Below, in pieces: positions 28,174-35,743 of a DNA stretch of 64,000 bases. This DNA is from Actinopolyspora halophila DSM 43834 (GTDB lineage Bacteria; Actinomycetota; Actinomycetes; Mycobacteriales; Pseudonocardiaceae). The first letter of the stretch is position 1, and every line of letters begins with the position of its first letter. The stretch is taken from the NCBI RefSeq assembly GCF_000371785.1, contig NZ_AQUI01000002.1, positions 528,590 through 592,589 on the forward strand, in the 5' to 3' direction. Made by a program: the position numbers and the translations under genes. Below the pieces are notes generated by a model, which worked only from the letters and a program-made list of their open reading frames with translations, made no database searches and was not told where the DNA came from.

Positions 28174-28200
28174 GCTGACATCCGCAGTATGGATGTCAGC
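28174..28200. terminator. Second hairpin after the TerS operon
   Basis: A perfect 10-bp stem, gctgacatcc with ggatgtcagc, and a 7-nt loop lie 14 bp from the neighbouring terminator and 17 bp after the last gene of the operon. It probably acts with it. Confidence 0.65.
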
Positions 28201-28216
28201 CTCATCGAGAACTGCG

Positions 28217-28438
28217 TTACTTCTGATGCAGTTTTAACCATTCCCGAAGTGTCGAATCCTCCGGAGGAAGGTAGCCGTGGACGCTGAGAGCATCAGCATA
28301 ATTCGTATACGCCTGGTAGGAGTCGTACCAATCTCCGTGTCTGTCCTCTCGGGACGGCCAGAATTCGGCAGGGTCCGGATTCGTCACCCAACCCGGAGGA
28401 AGTTTCCGAGTCTTCTTCGGATGTCTCACACAGTCCAC
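28217..28438 (-). CDS. Hypothetical protein downstream of TerS-like gene
   Basis: 73 aa, not recognised. It is hydrophilic with a PPGWVTNPDPAEFWP segment and several Tyr/Trp residues. Its start overlaps the end of the TerS-like gene by 13 bases, which suggests translational coupling, and terminator hairpins follow its stop. A role with the terminase-like protein can only be guessed from position. Confidence 0.6.
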   Translation of the reverse strand: MDCVRHPKKTRKLPPGWVTNPDPAEFWPSREDRHGDWYDSYQAYTNYADALSVHGYLPPEDSTLREWLKLHQK

Positions 28439-28788
28439 CTGGCCTTAGCAGCCTTACGACCCGCTTCGGAGCGGGTCATCTTAGCTGATTCCGACTCGTC
28501 CTCGTCGGGCTCGTCGGGCTCGTCTGGAATGTTGAGCCTACGAAGTAGATTCGCCAGAGTCACCCTGTGCTGCCTGAGTTCGGTCACCAGCGGATTAATC
28601 GCGTCCTGGCCCATACTTCCCTTGACGAATAGATCAGCCTCGGTCATGGCGTTCTCAAGCCTCTCTACCATGTCAATCTCGTGAGCAGCATCCAGCAAAA
28701 TTCGTTCCTCGTCCGGACGCACTCCCAAGAAATATCCCGCTACGGAGTCGTAGAATTCACTCCCAGCGGGTCCTAGCTGTTGGTTCAT
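28426..28788 (-). CDS. Phage terminase small-subunit-like protein
   Basis: 120 aa. The central part (residues about 10-90) reads like actinophage TerS proteins: a lone domain with RPDEERILLDAAHEIDMVERLE, then GSMGQDAINPLVTELRQHR, then LANLLRRLNIPDE. The C-terminus is acidic and ends in a basic SEAGRKAAKARW. TerS selects viral DNA for packaging. No large terminase is nearby; in satellites a solitary TerS redirects the helper's packaging motor (family knowledge). The ATG at 28788 has AAGGAG 5 bases upstream. Confidence 0.75.
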   Translation of the reverse strand: MNQQLGPAGSEFYDSVAGYFLGVRPDEERILLDAAHEIDMVERLENAMTEADLFVKGSMGQDAINPLVTELRQHRVTLANLLRRLNIPDEPDEPDEDESESAKMTRSEAGRKAAKARWTV

Positions 28789-28913
28789 CGGTCTCCTTCC
28801 AAAAAAAACAAAGATGTCCTTGCGTCGCATATAGCGCCGCCTGCTAAACGAAACGGGAAGAGCCGTGTCGGGAGAGGGGTAACCCCCCAGGTGACACGGC
28901 CGATTCTCTCTCG

Positions 28914-29222
28914 TCAGACATCACGCGAAGGATGCGCTTCGCCTTCGCGGAACTTGTCGCGCTTCATTTTCTGACGTTTCGCCACGCTTTCGCGAGCTGT
29001 CTTGCTCGCGTGACACGAGCGACAGAGCGCTTGGAGGTTATTCAAGCTGTGGTTGTCATTATTCTCGATATGATCCACGTCTGTCGCACGTTTTCCGCAG
29101 AGGCCATATTCCTTCTGCCTCTGGCAGGTGTAGTTATCTCGTACCAGGGTCTTTCTGCGACGACTCCCCCAATCACGGGGGAGCCGTTGCTTACGGGTGG
29201 AGTCTTTGAAACCTCGGGCCAT
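28914..29222 (-). CDS. HNH endonuclease
   Basis: 102 aa. An HNH nuclease is formed by a zinc-binding Cys33/Cys42 pair, the catalytic DHI (Asp50-His51), Asn61-62, then Cys67-x-x-Cys70-His71. The C-terminus is basic. Phages commonly encode such a protein next to the terminase, where it helps packaging of DNA ends; the same placement before TerS is seen here. The fold call is sure, the packaging role is an inference. Confidence 0.88.
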   Translation of the reverse strand: MARGFKDSTRKQRLPRDWGSRRRKTLVRDNYTCQRQKEYGLCGKRATDVDHIENNDNHSLNNLQALCRSCHASKTARESVAKRQKMKRDKFREGEAHPSRDV

Positions 29223-29281
29223 AAGGGTCCTTGTCTATGTTCGGGAGGCCCCCCTGGCCGGAATAGCCAGGGGGAGGGGCC

Positions 29282-30055
29282 TCACATATTTTTCAGCCGG
29301 GGCATGTTCTGATTAGTCCGGGAAATATAGTCGGTCGGCATCTGATTACGAATCCGCTCGTACTCGCGAGCGATATCCTCGATCGAGTGCATGACCAACG
29401 GGACCCCGTTCTGGACAGCGGTCAAGGCGACTACGTTCAGATTCTGGCGAAGTCCCTTCGGGAGGTTCGACGGGTTAGCGTCAACGAGCTTCTGATACTC
29501 GGAGATCGTGGAAGGCTTAGTGATCTTCAGCGGATCACCCGCAACGACGCCCTTCGGACGCTGCTTCGCGGAATAGACCTCGGAGATCACGCCCTTAGTG
29601 AAGCTCTCGATCATCGTGATCGTCTTGCTCGCTTCCTGAGCCGTTTCGAGAGCCTTGAGAGCTTCAGAGCCAGCCCGGATAAGGCTGGACTCGTCCAAGT
29701 CCTCGGGAAGCTTTTTGACGGCTTCAGTGAAGCTGTCAGCGGCAGGAGTGAACTGCTTGCTGAGCTGGGCGGTCACCTCGGGAACTGCGTCCCGAGCTGC
29801 CGGATAGAGCTTGCTAGCCGCATTCGCCTTCAACTGGTTTCGAGCGGGACGCTCGTAATCCTCCGCAGCGAGCTGTGTAGCGAGCTGAAGCAACCGAGCG
29901 GACACGTCCTTGGGCTGTTCCTGCGGGGCTGCAATCGGAGTGTCTTGAGCTTCGTGGAAGGCCTTGATCGCCTCGGTCAGCTGCTTAGGCAGCTTGACTC
30001 CGGGAAGATCGGTGAACAGCTTGCACAGGTTGTTGGCCTTGAGTTCGTCGAACAT
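29282..30055 (-). CDS. Hypothetical alpha-helical protein of the element
   Basis: 257 aa, not recognised. The chain is mostly Ala/Glu/Lys-rich helix with no membrane segment, Cys-poor, with a GVVAGDPLKITKP stretch. The largest protein in the cluster ahead of HNH and TerS, so it could be a scaffold-, capsid-redirecting- or head-associated protein as in other satellites, but nothing in the sequence proves this. The ATG at 30055 has AAAGGA about 10 bases upstream. Confidence 0.7.
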   Translation of the reverse strand: MFDELKANNLCKLFTDLPGVKLPKQLTEAIKAFHEAQDTPIAAPQEQPKDVSARLLQLATQLAAEDYERPARNQLKANAASKLYPAARDAVPEVTAQLSKQFTPAADSFTEAVKKLPEDLDESSLIRAGSEALKALETAQEASKTITMIESFTKGVISEVYSAKQRPKGVVAGDPLKITKPSTISEYQKLVDANPSNLPKGLRQNLNVVALTAVQNGVPLVMHSIEDIAREYERIRNQMPTDYISRTNQNMPRLKNM

Positions 30056-30107
30056 GATGTAGATTCCTTTCTCGGGATTAGCGAACGCTGGTCTTTTACC
30101 AACGGAT

Positions 30108-30323
30108 CTATTTGAGATTCTCTCCACCGGAGAGATGACGCTTAAGGTCATCCTTAACCTTTTTGGTCACCGAAGGACCGTTCAGCGGATGATGGGCGGC
30201 TTCCGGGGAGGACTTCTCGGTATCGTCGGTGAACCTCATCCTCTGGTTTTCCTTTCGGTAGAATTCCCGAAGGATCGGATCGTTCTCGTATTCCTTCGGA
30301 GGACGCGTGTAAACGCGCTTCAT
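30108..30323 (-). CDS. Small basic hypothetical protein
   Basis: 71 aa, Lys/Arg-rich, with RPPKEYENDPILREFYRKE near the start. No family is recognised. The ATG at 30323 overlaps the previous stop by 4 bases (ATGA), so it is coupled to the 92-aa gene upstream. Longer starts run into that gene and are less likely. Confidence 0.6.
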   Translation of the reverse strand: MKRVYTRPPKEYENDPILREFYRKENQRMRFTDDTEKSSPEAAHHPLNGPSVTKKVKDDLKRHLSGGENLK

Positions 30324-30598
30324 GTTGCCCAAAGCTTGACTCCTGTCAGATATTTGTGATCGAGATACGTGATTGCCTCGGGACGGACGAATATCCATCG
30401 ACGGAAACCGTCGATGATTCCTTGACCTGTCTGATCAAGGCTCAGCTCGTCGAGCTGTTCCAGATACTCCGGATACCGCTCCTTGAAGCGGACCGGTAGA
30501 CAGATCGCTACAGACCAGCCCTGTTCGCTGAGTTCTCGGCGGGAATCCCGAGCGGTGAACGCCGAGTCCGGAGCACGCTCTAGCTGTGATACGTCCAT
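30320..30598 (-). CDS. Hypothetical protein of the element
   Basis: 92 aa, unrecognised. It contains a hydrophobic GWSVAICLPV strand and a QGIIDGFRRWIFVRPEA segment suggesting a small alpha/beta fold. It starts 9 bp after the upstream gene and overlaps the next one, so it sits in the middle of a tight operon. Confidence 0.6.
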   Translation of the reverse strand: MDVSQLERAPDSAFTARDSRRELSEQGWSVAICLPVRFKERYPEYLEQLDELSLDQTGQGIIDGFRRWIFVRPEAITYLDHKYLTGVKLWAT

Positions 30599-30607
30599 AA
30601 ACCCCTC

Positions 30608-30850
30608 TCATTTGGCCACAGAGCGATTCTCACCCTCTCCGAGGGTGTTACCACCGGAGAACACTACGATCCGATGGCCGAGCCTGCGGAGCTGCCAGGC
30701 TTCGGGAAGTACGAGACCGTCAGCTAGGCAGTCCGCGAAACCACGAAGGTCGTCTACGTAGTCGGACTGTTCCGGAGAGCTCTGCTCGGTCTTGTCCGCG
30801 AGCTTGCGAACGAATCGTTCGGTTCGTCGGTACGGCTTTCTAGGAGGCAT
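30608..30850 (-). CDS. Hypothetical protein of the element
   Basis: 80 aa, basic at the N-terminus (MPPRKPYRRTERFVRKL), unrecognised. The ATG at 30850 overlaps the end of the zinc-finger gene by 11 bases. Upstream extension is possible but would lie inside that gene. Confidence 0.6.
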   Translation of the reverse strand: MPPRKPYRRTERFVRKLADKTEQSSPEQSDYVDDLRGFADCLADGLVLPEAWQLRRLGHRIVVFSGGNTLGEGENRSVAK

Positions 30851-31031
30851 GACTCCCCCTATCGGGTCGAGCAGTCGCAGAGCCGTGTTCGGCGTTCCAG
30901 CGCTCACGCCTACGGCGAGCTGACCGGCGACGGTGAGCACGCTGACACGTCAAGCACCGTCGATAGCCGTAGAGGAACTCCGAGTTTTCCTCCGTGCGAG
31001 GATGCCCGCACTTCGGGAAGACCTCTTCCAT
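30840..31031 (-). CDS. Small zinc-finger-like protein
   Basis: 63 aa. A C-x-H ... C-x-x-C arrangement (KCGHPRTEENS, then RCLTCQRAHRRR) and a long Arg-rich tail match small actinophage and mobile-element proteins with a CxxGHPRTxEN plus CxxC pattern, which probably bind one zinc and nucleic acid. TTAGGAG precedes the ATG. First gene of the minus-strand operon that ends with TerS, 42 bp after an intrinsic terminator. Confidence 0.7.
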   Translation of the reverse strand: MEEVFPKCGHPRTEENSEFLYGYRRCLTCQRAHRRRSARRRRERWNAEHGSATARPDRGSHAS

Positions 31032-31072
31032 ATCGAACTCCTAACTTATTAAGTAGAGCAGTAGAGACCATG

Positions 31073-31101
31073 AAAAAACCCTGCCCGAGGAACGGGCAGG
31101 G
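31073..31101 (-). terminator. Intrinsic terminator in the leader of the TerS operon
   Basis: On the minus strand, a 9-bp stem (31101-31093 with 31087-31079) is followed directly by six T (31078-31073). This is the most complete rho-independent signal in the window. It lies only 42 bp before the first gene of the operon, so it may act as an attenuator or be read through with an antiterminator. Confidence 0.8.
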
Positions 31102-32001
31102 AATTCTCAACAGGAACTTGTCAAAACAAACGAGTCGGAGTGACCGACCGGAGGTCGGATCACGATCCTTCGCAATCATCTTCGATGGATTGCTCGGAAA
31201 GCGGAAGGGCATCTTCAAGTAAGAGCCCTCCGCATAATCGATCGATTTACTCACCGTGCCGTGGGTAGCACGGTGTCTAGGATCCTCTCGGATAGAACAC
31301 TGAGACCGGCCTTGGCGAGGGAGAGGAAAAGACCAAGGCCGGTCCAGCGGAGAGCGAGGAAAGGATTAACTCGCTCATCTACCGCAGTCGCTCCCCTAAC
31401 GACTGCGGATGTCTCTTTGTATATCTGCTCTTTCCCTGTATATAGGTGCCCCTATCTCTAAAACGGGGCACCGTATGACAGAGATCATAATTATCTCTTG
31501 TCCAGAGGAAGACCCTCTGCGAGGGTCAATCAGGTATCTCTAATCTATCTATTCTTTATCTAATGTCCTCCTCCGGAGGACTTATTATTTAGTCTAGATT
31601 GATCTATATTTCCTTCGGTCGGATAATCGAAGTTCCGAGCCCTCACTTCTCTTGTCCTCCCTCAGTCAATATATAGGGGTTACACCCCTGGGGGGCGTAA
31701 CGTCTCATCCTCTAAATGTGACTACAGTCATACTAATACAGTATTACTAGAGACTCGGCCCCTAAGGGCCGTATAGAGACTCTGACAGCCTCCAACTAAG
31801 GTTTACGGCTGTCCGATACGGAGCCCATAAGCGAAGTATCGGGGATACTTCTCTCTTAACGAGTCTCGATATTGATAAGTGGGTTAAGGGTGGGACATGG
31901 ACCACCCATTAGGGGTCCAGTGTCCCAGTGTCCCAACTCCGTGTCCAGCTAAAATAGAGATCAACTAAAGGCTAGTTGAGACAGCTCTGTCCCAACTTCC
32001 A
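31102..32001. other. AT-richer noncoding region with many hairpins
   Basis: About 900 bp without a convincing gene between the AAA ATPase and the TerS operon, the least GC-rich part of the window. It contains inverted repeats at 31304-31344 (12-bp arms, gaccggccttgg), an 8-bp cgcagtcg pair near 31385, ggtgcccc/ggggcacc near 31447, cggccc-ctaa-gggccg near 31757, and repeated gtgtccca near 31918-31940. It could hold an origin of replication and/or a long regulated leader. Confidence 0.55.
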
Positions 32002-32979
32002 TCACGTTGCGAGAGCCCACCTATCACCCTCGGTACGGGTGAGCAGTTTCGACAACTTCCGTTCCGAGAGGTCTTTCCGGAACCTGTCGGACGATCCTCC
32101 GAACTGCTCGGCCAACTTCCGAGCCGTAGCGCTCGTGTTCAACCCCTGGCAGTGCTGAACCACCCACTGCGCACGCTCGGCGGTTTCATCCATCCGTTGC
32201 TGTTCCCGGTTCCGCTTCCGCGCCTCATCCTCCCGTTCCAACTCTTCGGACGCTCTCGTCTTCTCGACACTGAACCGAGCCCCGGCGCCGTGCTTGAGTA
32301 CAAGCTCATACGGTTCGGCATGGTTGCCGCTGAACTTCAGTGTGAGGTTCCCTTTCCGAGACCGGCGAGCGAAGCACCGCCACCGGACCGACTGCGAGAC
32401 GAGAGCCGATCCCATCGGCTTGTCCGACTTCACCCCGTTCATCCCTGACTTGTCCGAGGAATGGCCGACGATCACCACCGGAATACCGGAACCAGTGAAC
32501 ATCCGCACACCGTCGAAAAACTCCCTGACTACCTCATCCTGATTCATCGAACCGTTCAAACACTGGGTGAGGTTGTCGATCACCACGAAGTTGTGACCGT
32601 TGTCGATGATCGCGTCTCTCAGCTCTCGCCACATGTCGCGGCCTTGCATGATCGGAAGGCCGTAGTACTTCACGTTCGGCTCGGCACCTTCGGGCATCAC
32701 CGATTGAATTCGGGAGCTATACTCAGCCGCTCCCCGGTCGTCGGTCCAACAGACAGCGACCGAGAAATCCCGATCCTGCGGAACCTCCCGTTCTAGGAAC
32801 GGTTGCCCGGTCGTGAGCGAAGCAATCAGGGCCGACACAAGGAAGCTCTTCCCGGACTCCGTTTCCCCGTAGATGATCGTCGAACTAGCACTAACAATGT
32901 GGTCGATCACCCACACGTCGGATTCCTCCGATTCCTTGAGAGCTTCGGTGTGCGTCATAATCGAAAACGAGCTACTCAT
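32002..32979 (-). CDS. AAA (RepA/DnaB-like) ATPase of the element
   Basis: 325 aa RecA-fold ATPase of the AAA_25/RepA group. Walker A is GETESGKS (residues 38-45) and Walker B ends VVIDN (Asp135), followed by VIVGHSSDKSG. The C-terminal 80 residues are charged and look like a winged-helix region (TSATARKLAEQFGG). In plasmids and satellites such proteins work as replicative helicases, sometimes with primase; no primase motif is seen here. AAAGGA lies about 10 bases upstream of the ATG. It is separated by a terminator from the DUF2637 gene. Confidence 0.82.
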   Translation of the reverse strand: MSSSFSIMTHTEALKESEESDVWVIDHIVSASSTIIYGETESGKSFLVSALIASLTTGQPFLEREVPQDRDFSVAVCWTDDRGAAEYSSRIQSVMPEGAEPNVKYYGLPIMQGRDMWRELRDAIIDNGHNFVVIDNLTQCLNGSMNQDEVVREFFDGVRMFTGSGIPVVIVGHSSDKSGMNGVKSDKPMGSALVSQSVRWRCFARRSRKGNLTLKFSGNHAEPYELVLKHGAGARFSVEKTRASEELEREDEARKRNREQQRMDETAERAQWVVQHCQGLNTSATARKLAEQFGGSSDRFRKDLSERKLSKLLTRTEGDRWALAT

Positions 32980-33007
32980 TTTCTGCTGTATCCTTTCTTT
33001 AGTTATC

Positions 33008-33027
33008 TCCGGAGGTTTCCCTCCGGA
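33008..33027. promoter_or_regulatory. Palindrome upstream of the AAA ATPase gene
   Basis: tccggagg-tttc-cctccgga forms a perfect 8-bp hairpin 29 bp upstream of the ATPase start codon. It could be an operator or a leader hairpin. Confidence 0.35.
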
Positions 33028-33095
33028 CCTACCGTGTTCCAGTCTCAGAGGATTTCAGAGGGGTTTATGGGCCTCTCTGATAGACTGGGAGGCAA

Positions 33096-33126
33096 GGCAG
33101 GGGGATAGTTCCCTTATCCCCCTGCC
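33096..33126 (-). terminator. Terminator after DUF2637 gene
   Basis: A 12-bp stem, ggcagggggata with tatccccctgcc, and a 7-nt loop lie 5 bp beyond the stop codon of the DUF2637 gene on the minus strand. Confidence 0.75.
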
Positions 33127-33131
33127 GCTTG

Positions 33132-33905
33132 TCACTCCACCGCCACGAGATGTGGATGATCCTCCGGTGAAGTCTCCGCTTGTTGCCGGAACTCCTTCCG
33201 GCGATCCCTGCCCCACCGGGCAGACCTGCCGAACATCGTGCCGAGAGTCTCGGCAGAGAGGTCCGGATCGCTGCGGAGCTGTTCCAGAGCTGCCGCTCTG
33301 GCTTCGGCAGGGGTCAGCTTCTGGTTCCGAAGTTGCTCGGCAACGTGCCGATCATCCTCTAGTTGTTGGTCGATCGGTAGCCACGGACTCTCGGCAGCCG
33401 AGACCGTCTCCGGAGCGCTGGCAGAGCCGAGCGGAGACGTATCCGGAGGTTCCTCCGGAACACTTTCCTGTTCGGACAGACTCTCTTCCTGGCTTTCTAG
33501 CTGTTCAGAGCTGTGCACAGTGGAACGCTGGACCCGAAGCAGTTGCTCGAACGCCAGGGCCAGAGCAACAGCGGGCCACGCTGCCACCGCAGCCGACAGG
33601 ATCGACATCGCCTGTTCCGGGATCTCGTCCAGGAACGGCACGATGACGTTGGCTGCCAGCGACACGAACAACCCGGTACCGAGAGAGACCACGGTCATGC
33701 CGTGAACCTCGACGCCGTTCCGGCGGGACTGGAAGGCGGACAGCGAGCCTGCCACAACCAGACCGTCCACACTCAACGGCAACAGCCAGGCTCTCCACTC
33801 TTCCCCGGCAGCGATGGCAACTTCCCGAAGGTGCACGAACGAAACCACAGCGGCAACGGCAGTGACTACCGCTACCGCCAGGAGCGTCACTCGGTAACTC
33901 GTCAC
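33132..33905 (-). CDS. DUF2637 (SpdB-like) membrane protein
   Basis: 257 aa. Four membrane segments fill residues about 5-130 (LLAVAVVTAVAAVVSF, LPLSVDGLVVAGSL, VVSLGTGLFVSLAANV, ILSAAVAAWPAVALALAF), the DUF2637 signature. A Glu/Ser/Pro-rich cytosolic tail ends in a helix-turn-helix-like region (SAETLGTMFGRSARWGRDRR). The family is common on actinobacterial conjugative plasmids, AICEs and phages, where it is linked to spread or DNA handling; the actual role is unclear. Its GTG overlaps the previous stop (GTGA). Confidence 0.8.
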   Translation of the reverse strand: MTSYRVTLLAVAVVTAVAAVVSFVHLREVAIAAGEEWRAWLLPLSVDGLVVAGSLSAFQSRRNGVEVHGMTVVSLGTGLFVSLAANVIVPFLDEIPEQAMSILSAAVAAWPAVALALAFEQLLRVQRSTVHSSEQLESQEESLSEQESVPEEPPDTSPLGSASAPETVSAAESPWLPIDQQLEDDRHVAEQLRNQKLTPAEARAAALEQLRSDPDLSAETLGTMFGRSARWGRDRRKEFRQQAETSPEDHPHLVAVE

Positions 33906-34114
33906 CGGTATTCCTCCAAGATTCCCTGTCCGAAGGACATATCCGGATCGTTGATGGTTTTCGAGGACACACGGACCAATCCGTGCGCTTCGATGTGTTC
34001 GCGCACGGGCTGGAATGTTTCCCCGTGCTCTACCGCTACCGGAGAGCGGTAGACGTTTAAACGACCCTGATAGACCCATGCATATATCAGTTTCCTGACA
34101 GAAACGATGTCCAT
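33902..34114 (-). CDS. Small protein upstream of DUF2637
   Basis: 70 aa, not assigned. The start MDIVSVRKLIYAWVYQGRLNV resembles a small DNA-binding excisionase-like or helix-turn-helix fold, but no clear motif is present. An aaaggg lies 7 bases before the ATG. It overlaps the DUF2637 gene by 4 bases and heads that two-gene operon, divergent from the RHH-integrase pair. Confidence 0.6.
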   Translation of the reverse strand: MDIVSVRKLIYAWVYQGRLNVYRSPVAVEHGETFQPVREHIEAHGLVRVSSKTINDPDMSFGQGILEEYR

Positions 34115-34190
34115 CGCTATTCCCTTTCTGTTGTCAACGAGCTAGACTCGGATCAACCCCCGGAGAGGTCAACCAACGTGAACACTAGTC

Positions 34191-34204
34191 GGTGGGTGCC
34201 CACC
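34191..34204. promoter_or_regulatory. Inverted repeat between divergent element promoters
   Basis: ggtggg-tg-cccacc lies between the DUF2637 operon and the RHH-integrase pair and could bind an element regulator. Confidence 0.3.
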
Positions 34205-34247
34205 TGTCAAACAGAATCCGGGAACCACTGCGTGATAAGGTTCTCCT

Positions 34248-34493
34248 ATGCCGAGCAAACACGGGAGCAAGTCCCGAAACCTCCGAGGTGTGGAAGATGA
34301 TCTATGGGAAGAGTTCGGAAAGGCAGTCTCTCAGGCCGACACTGATCGTTCGTCAGTGCTTCGGCAGTGTATCCGGTGGTACCTCGGGTACGGCTCCCTT
34401 CCCGAGCGTCCTTCCGATCCGCTGGCAGAGTCCAGCGGACGCGCGTACGAAGCTCCTGCTTCGTACCGTGTGAGCAACTCAGAAAGCGAGTGA
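34248..34493 (+). CDS. Ribbon-helix-helix-like small regulator
   Basis: 81 aa. Residues about 12-50 (VEDDLWEEFGKAVSQADTD then SSVLRQCIRWYLGYG) fit a CopG/Arc strand-helix-helix DNA-binding fold. The gene ends 4 bp before the integrase start, so the two are co-transcribed; it may act as an excisionase or integrase regulator. The last 27 codons overlap double-hairpin element D, which gives the tail PLAESSGRAYEAPASYRV, so the original C-terminus may have been shorter. Confidence 0.65.
   Translation: MPSKHGSKSRNLRGVEDDLWEEFGKAVSQADTDRSSVLRQCIRWYLGYGSLPERPSDPLAESSGRAYEAPASYRVSNSESE
34418..34466. repeat. Double-hairpin element D, inside the RHH gene
   Basis: Hairpin 1 has an 8-bp stem (34418-34425 with 34432-34439), the link is cgcg, and hairpin 2 has a 9-bp stem around tcct (34445-34453 with 34458-34466). 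It lies entirely in the 3' part of the RHH coding sequence. Confidence 0.75.
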
Positions 34494-34497
34494 CCCT

Positions 34498-35670
34498 ATG
34501 GCTACTGTCTTTCAGAAGTGCAAGCACCGAACAGAGGACCCGTGTACGCAGTCGAGATGTGGGCACCCGTGGACGGTGCGATATCGGGAGCCTGGAGGTC
34601 GAACCGCTCGGCAGCGGGAGAAGTCGCTCCCGAGGAAACGGGAGGCAGACGCTTTCGCGTCGAAAGTTGAAGACCAGAAAAACGAAGGTACCTATAAAGA
34701 TCCCGAGCGCGGGAAGATGACCGTCCGCGCGTGGGCGGACGAATGGCTCGCTAATCAGATTGTCAGTCCTAGTACGCGGGAGGCGTACGAGAGTTTTATC
34801 CGGCTGTATCTCGTCCCGTATCTGGGCAGGAAGACCCTTCAAGGGGTCACCGGGCACGATGTTCAAGGTCTCGTTGCTGCCATGCACAACGGGTACAACG
34901 GTCAGAAGCCACTAGCTCCCTACACGATCAAGACCAGGATCGCGCCGCTTACAGCCATGTTCGCCACGGCTGTTCGGGACAAGCGCATTCCTGACAACCC
35001 GTGCGACGGTGTGACCCTGCCGAGAGTGGCTTCACAAGCCGTAGACCCTGATCAGATCCCCTCGCGTGCCGAGGTGTGCGCGATAGCGGACTCTATGCGT
35101 CCTGCGTTTCAGCTCACCGTGTGGCTTATGGCGGGAGCTGGACTCCGAGTGTCTGAGGCTCTCGCGGTCACGGAGGACTCTCTACGTGGCGACACGCTCC
35201 GCGTGTGGCAACAGGTCAGCTCTACCGGAGCACAAGGCGGGTATCACGCACGGCTCGCACCGTTGAAGCACAGGAAGGAAGGCGAATACCGAGAGATCCC
35301 GTTGCCCTCGTTCCTGGTGGACAAGTTCTATCAGCACACCGCCGAGCACGGCACGGCAACGATCGGAGACCAGGAAGGCATACTCTTCCGGGCCACTACA
35401 GGTGGGCTGTGCGTCCAACAGGCTTACCGGAGGGTCTGGACTCAGGCCTTACAGCACGCTGGACTTACGTCCTACACTCCGCACGACCTTCGGCACTTCT
35501 TCGTGAGCTCCGCTCTCGCGGGAGATGTCTCGTTGCTAGAAGTCTCCCGATGGATCGGCCACAAGTCCATCAAGGTCACAGCCGACACGTACGGCCACCT
35601 GACCGAAGGTGCCCCCGGTCGGCTGCGTCAAGCACTCCAGTCCGCTCTAGACCCTTCCGGGGATGTCTAG
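34498..35670 (+). CDS. int: Tyrosine recombinase/integrase
   Basis: 390 aa phage-type integrase. The catalytic set is complete: Arg217 (GAGLRVSE), His329-x-x-Arg332 (HDLRH), His355 (GHKS) and the nucleophile Tyr365 (DTYGH). An N-terminal arm-binding region holds a Cys/His cluster (Cys8, Cys16, Cys21, His23), then a SAM-like core-binding domain (about 73-180). It ends 73 bp before attR, the usual layout. It should integrate the element into the 3' end of the MBOAT gene and, with an accessory factor, excise it. Confidence 0.95.
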   Translation: MATVFQKCKHRTEDPCTQSRCGHPWTVRYREPGGRTARQREKSLPRKREADAFASKVEDQKNEGTYKDPERGKMTVRAWADEWLANQIVSPSTREAYESFIRLYLVPYLGRKTLQGVTGHDVQGLVAAMHNGYNGQKPLAPYTIKTRIAPLTAMFATAVRDKRIPDNPCDGVTLPRVASQAVDPDQIPSRAEVCAIADSMRPAFQLTVWLMAGAGLRVSEALAVTEDSLRGDTLRVWQQVSSTGAQGGYHARLAPLKHRKEGEYREIPLPSFLVDKFYQHTAEHGTATIGDQEGILFRATTGGLCVQQAYRRVWTQALQHAGLTSYTPHDLRHFFVSSALAGDVSLLEVSRWIGHKSIKVTADTYGHLTEGAPGRLRQALQSALDPSGDV

Positions 35671-35743
35671 AACCTCCGTGCTGGTTTCGTGCTGACCTAG
35701 AGCTTCCTGTTAATCATCATTGCAGGTCATTACTTTACTAGAG

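Noticed and set aside
30910-31254. A 114-codon minus-strand frame in the leader of the TerS operon
   Set aside because: It spans the intrinsic terminator at 31073-31101, overlaps the better-supported zinc-finger gene in another frame and has no family features.
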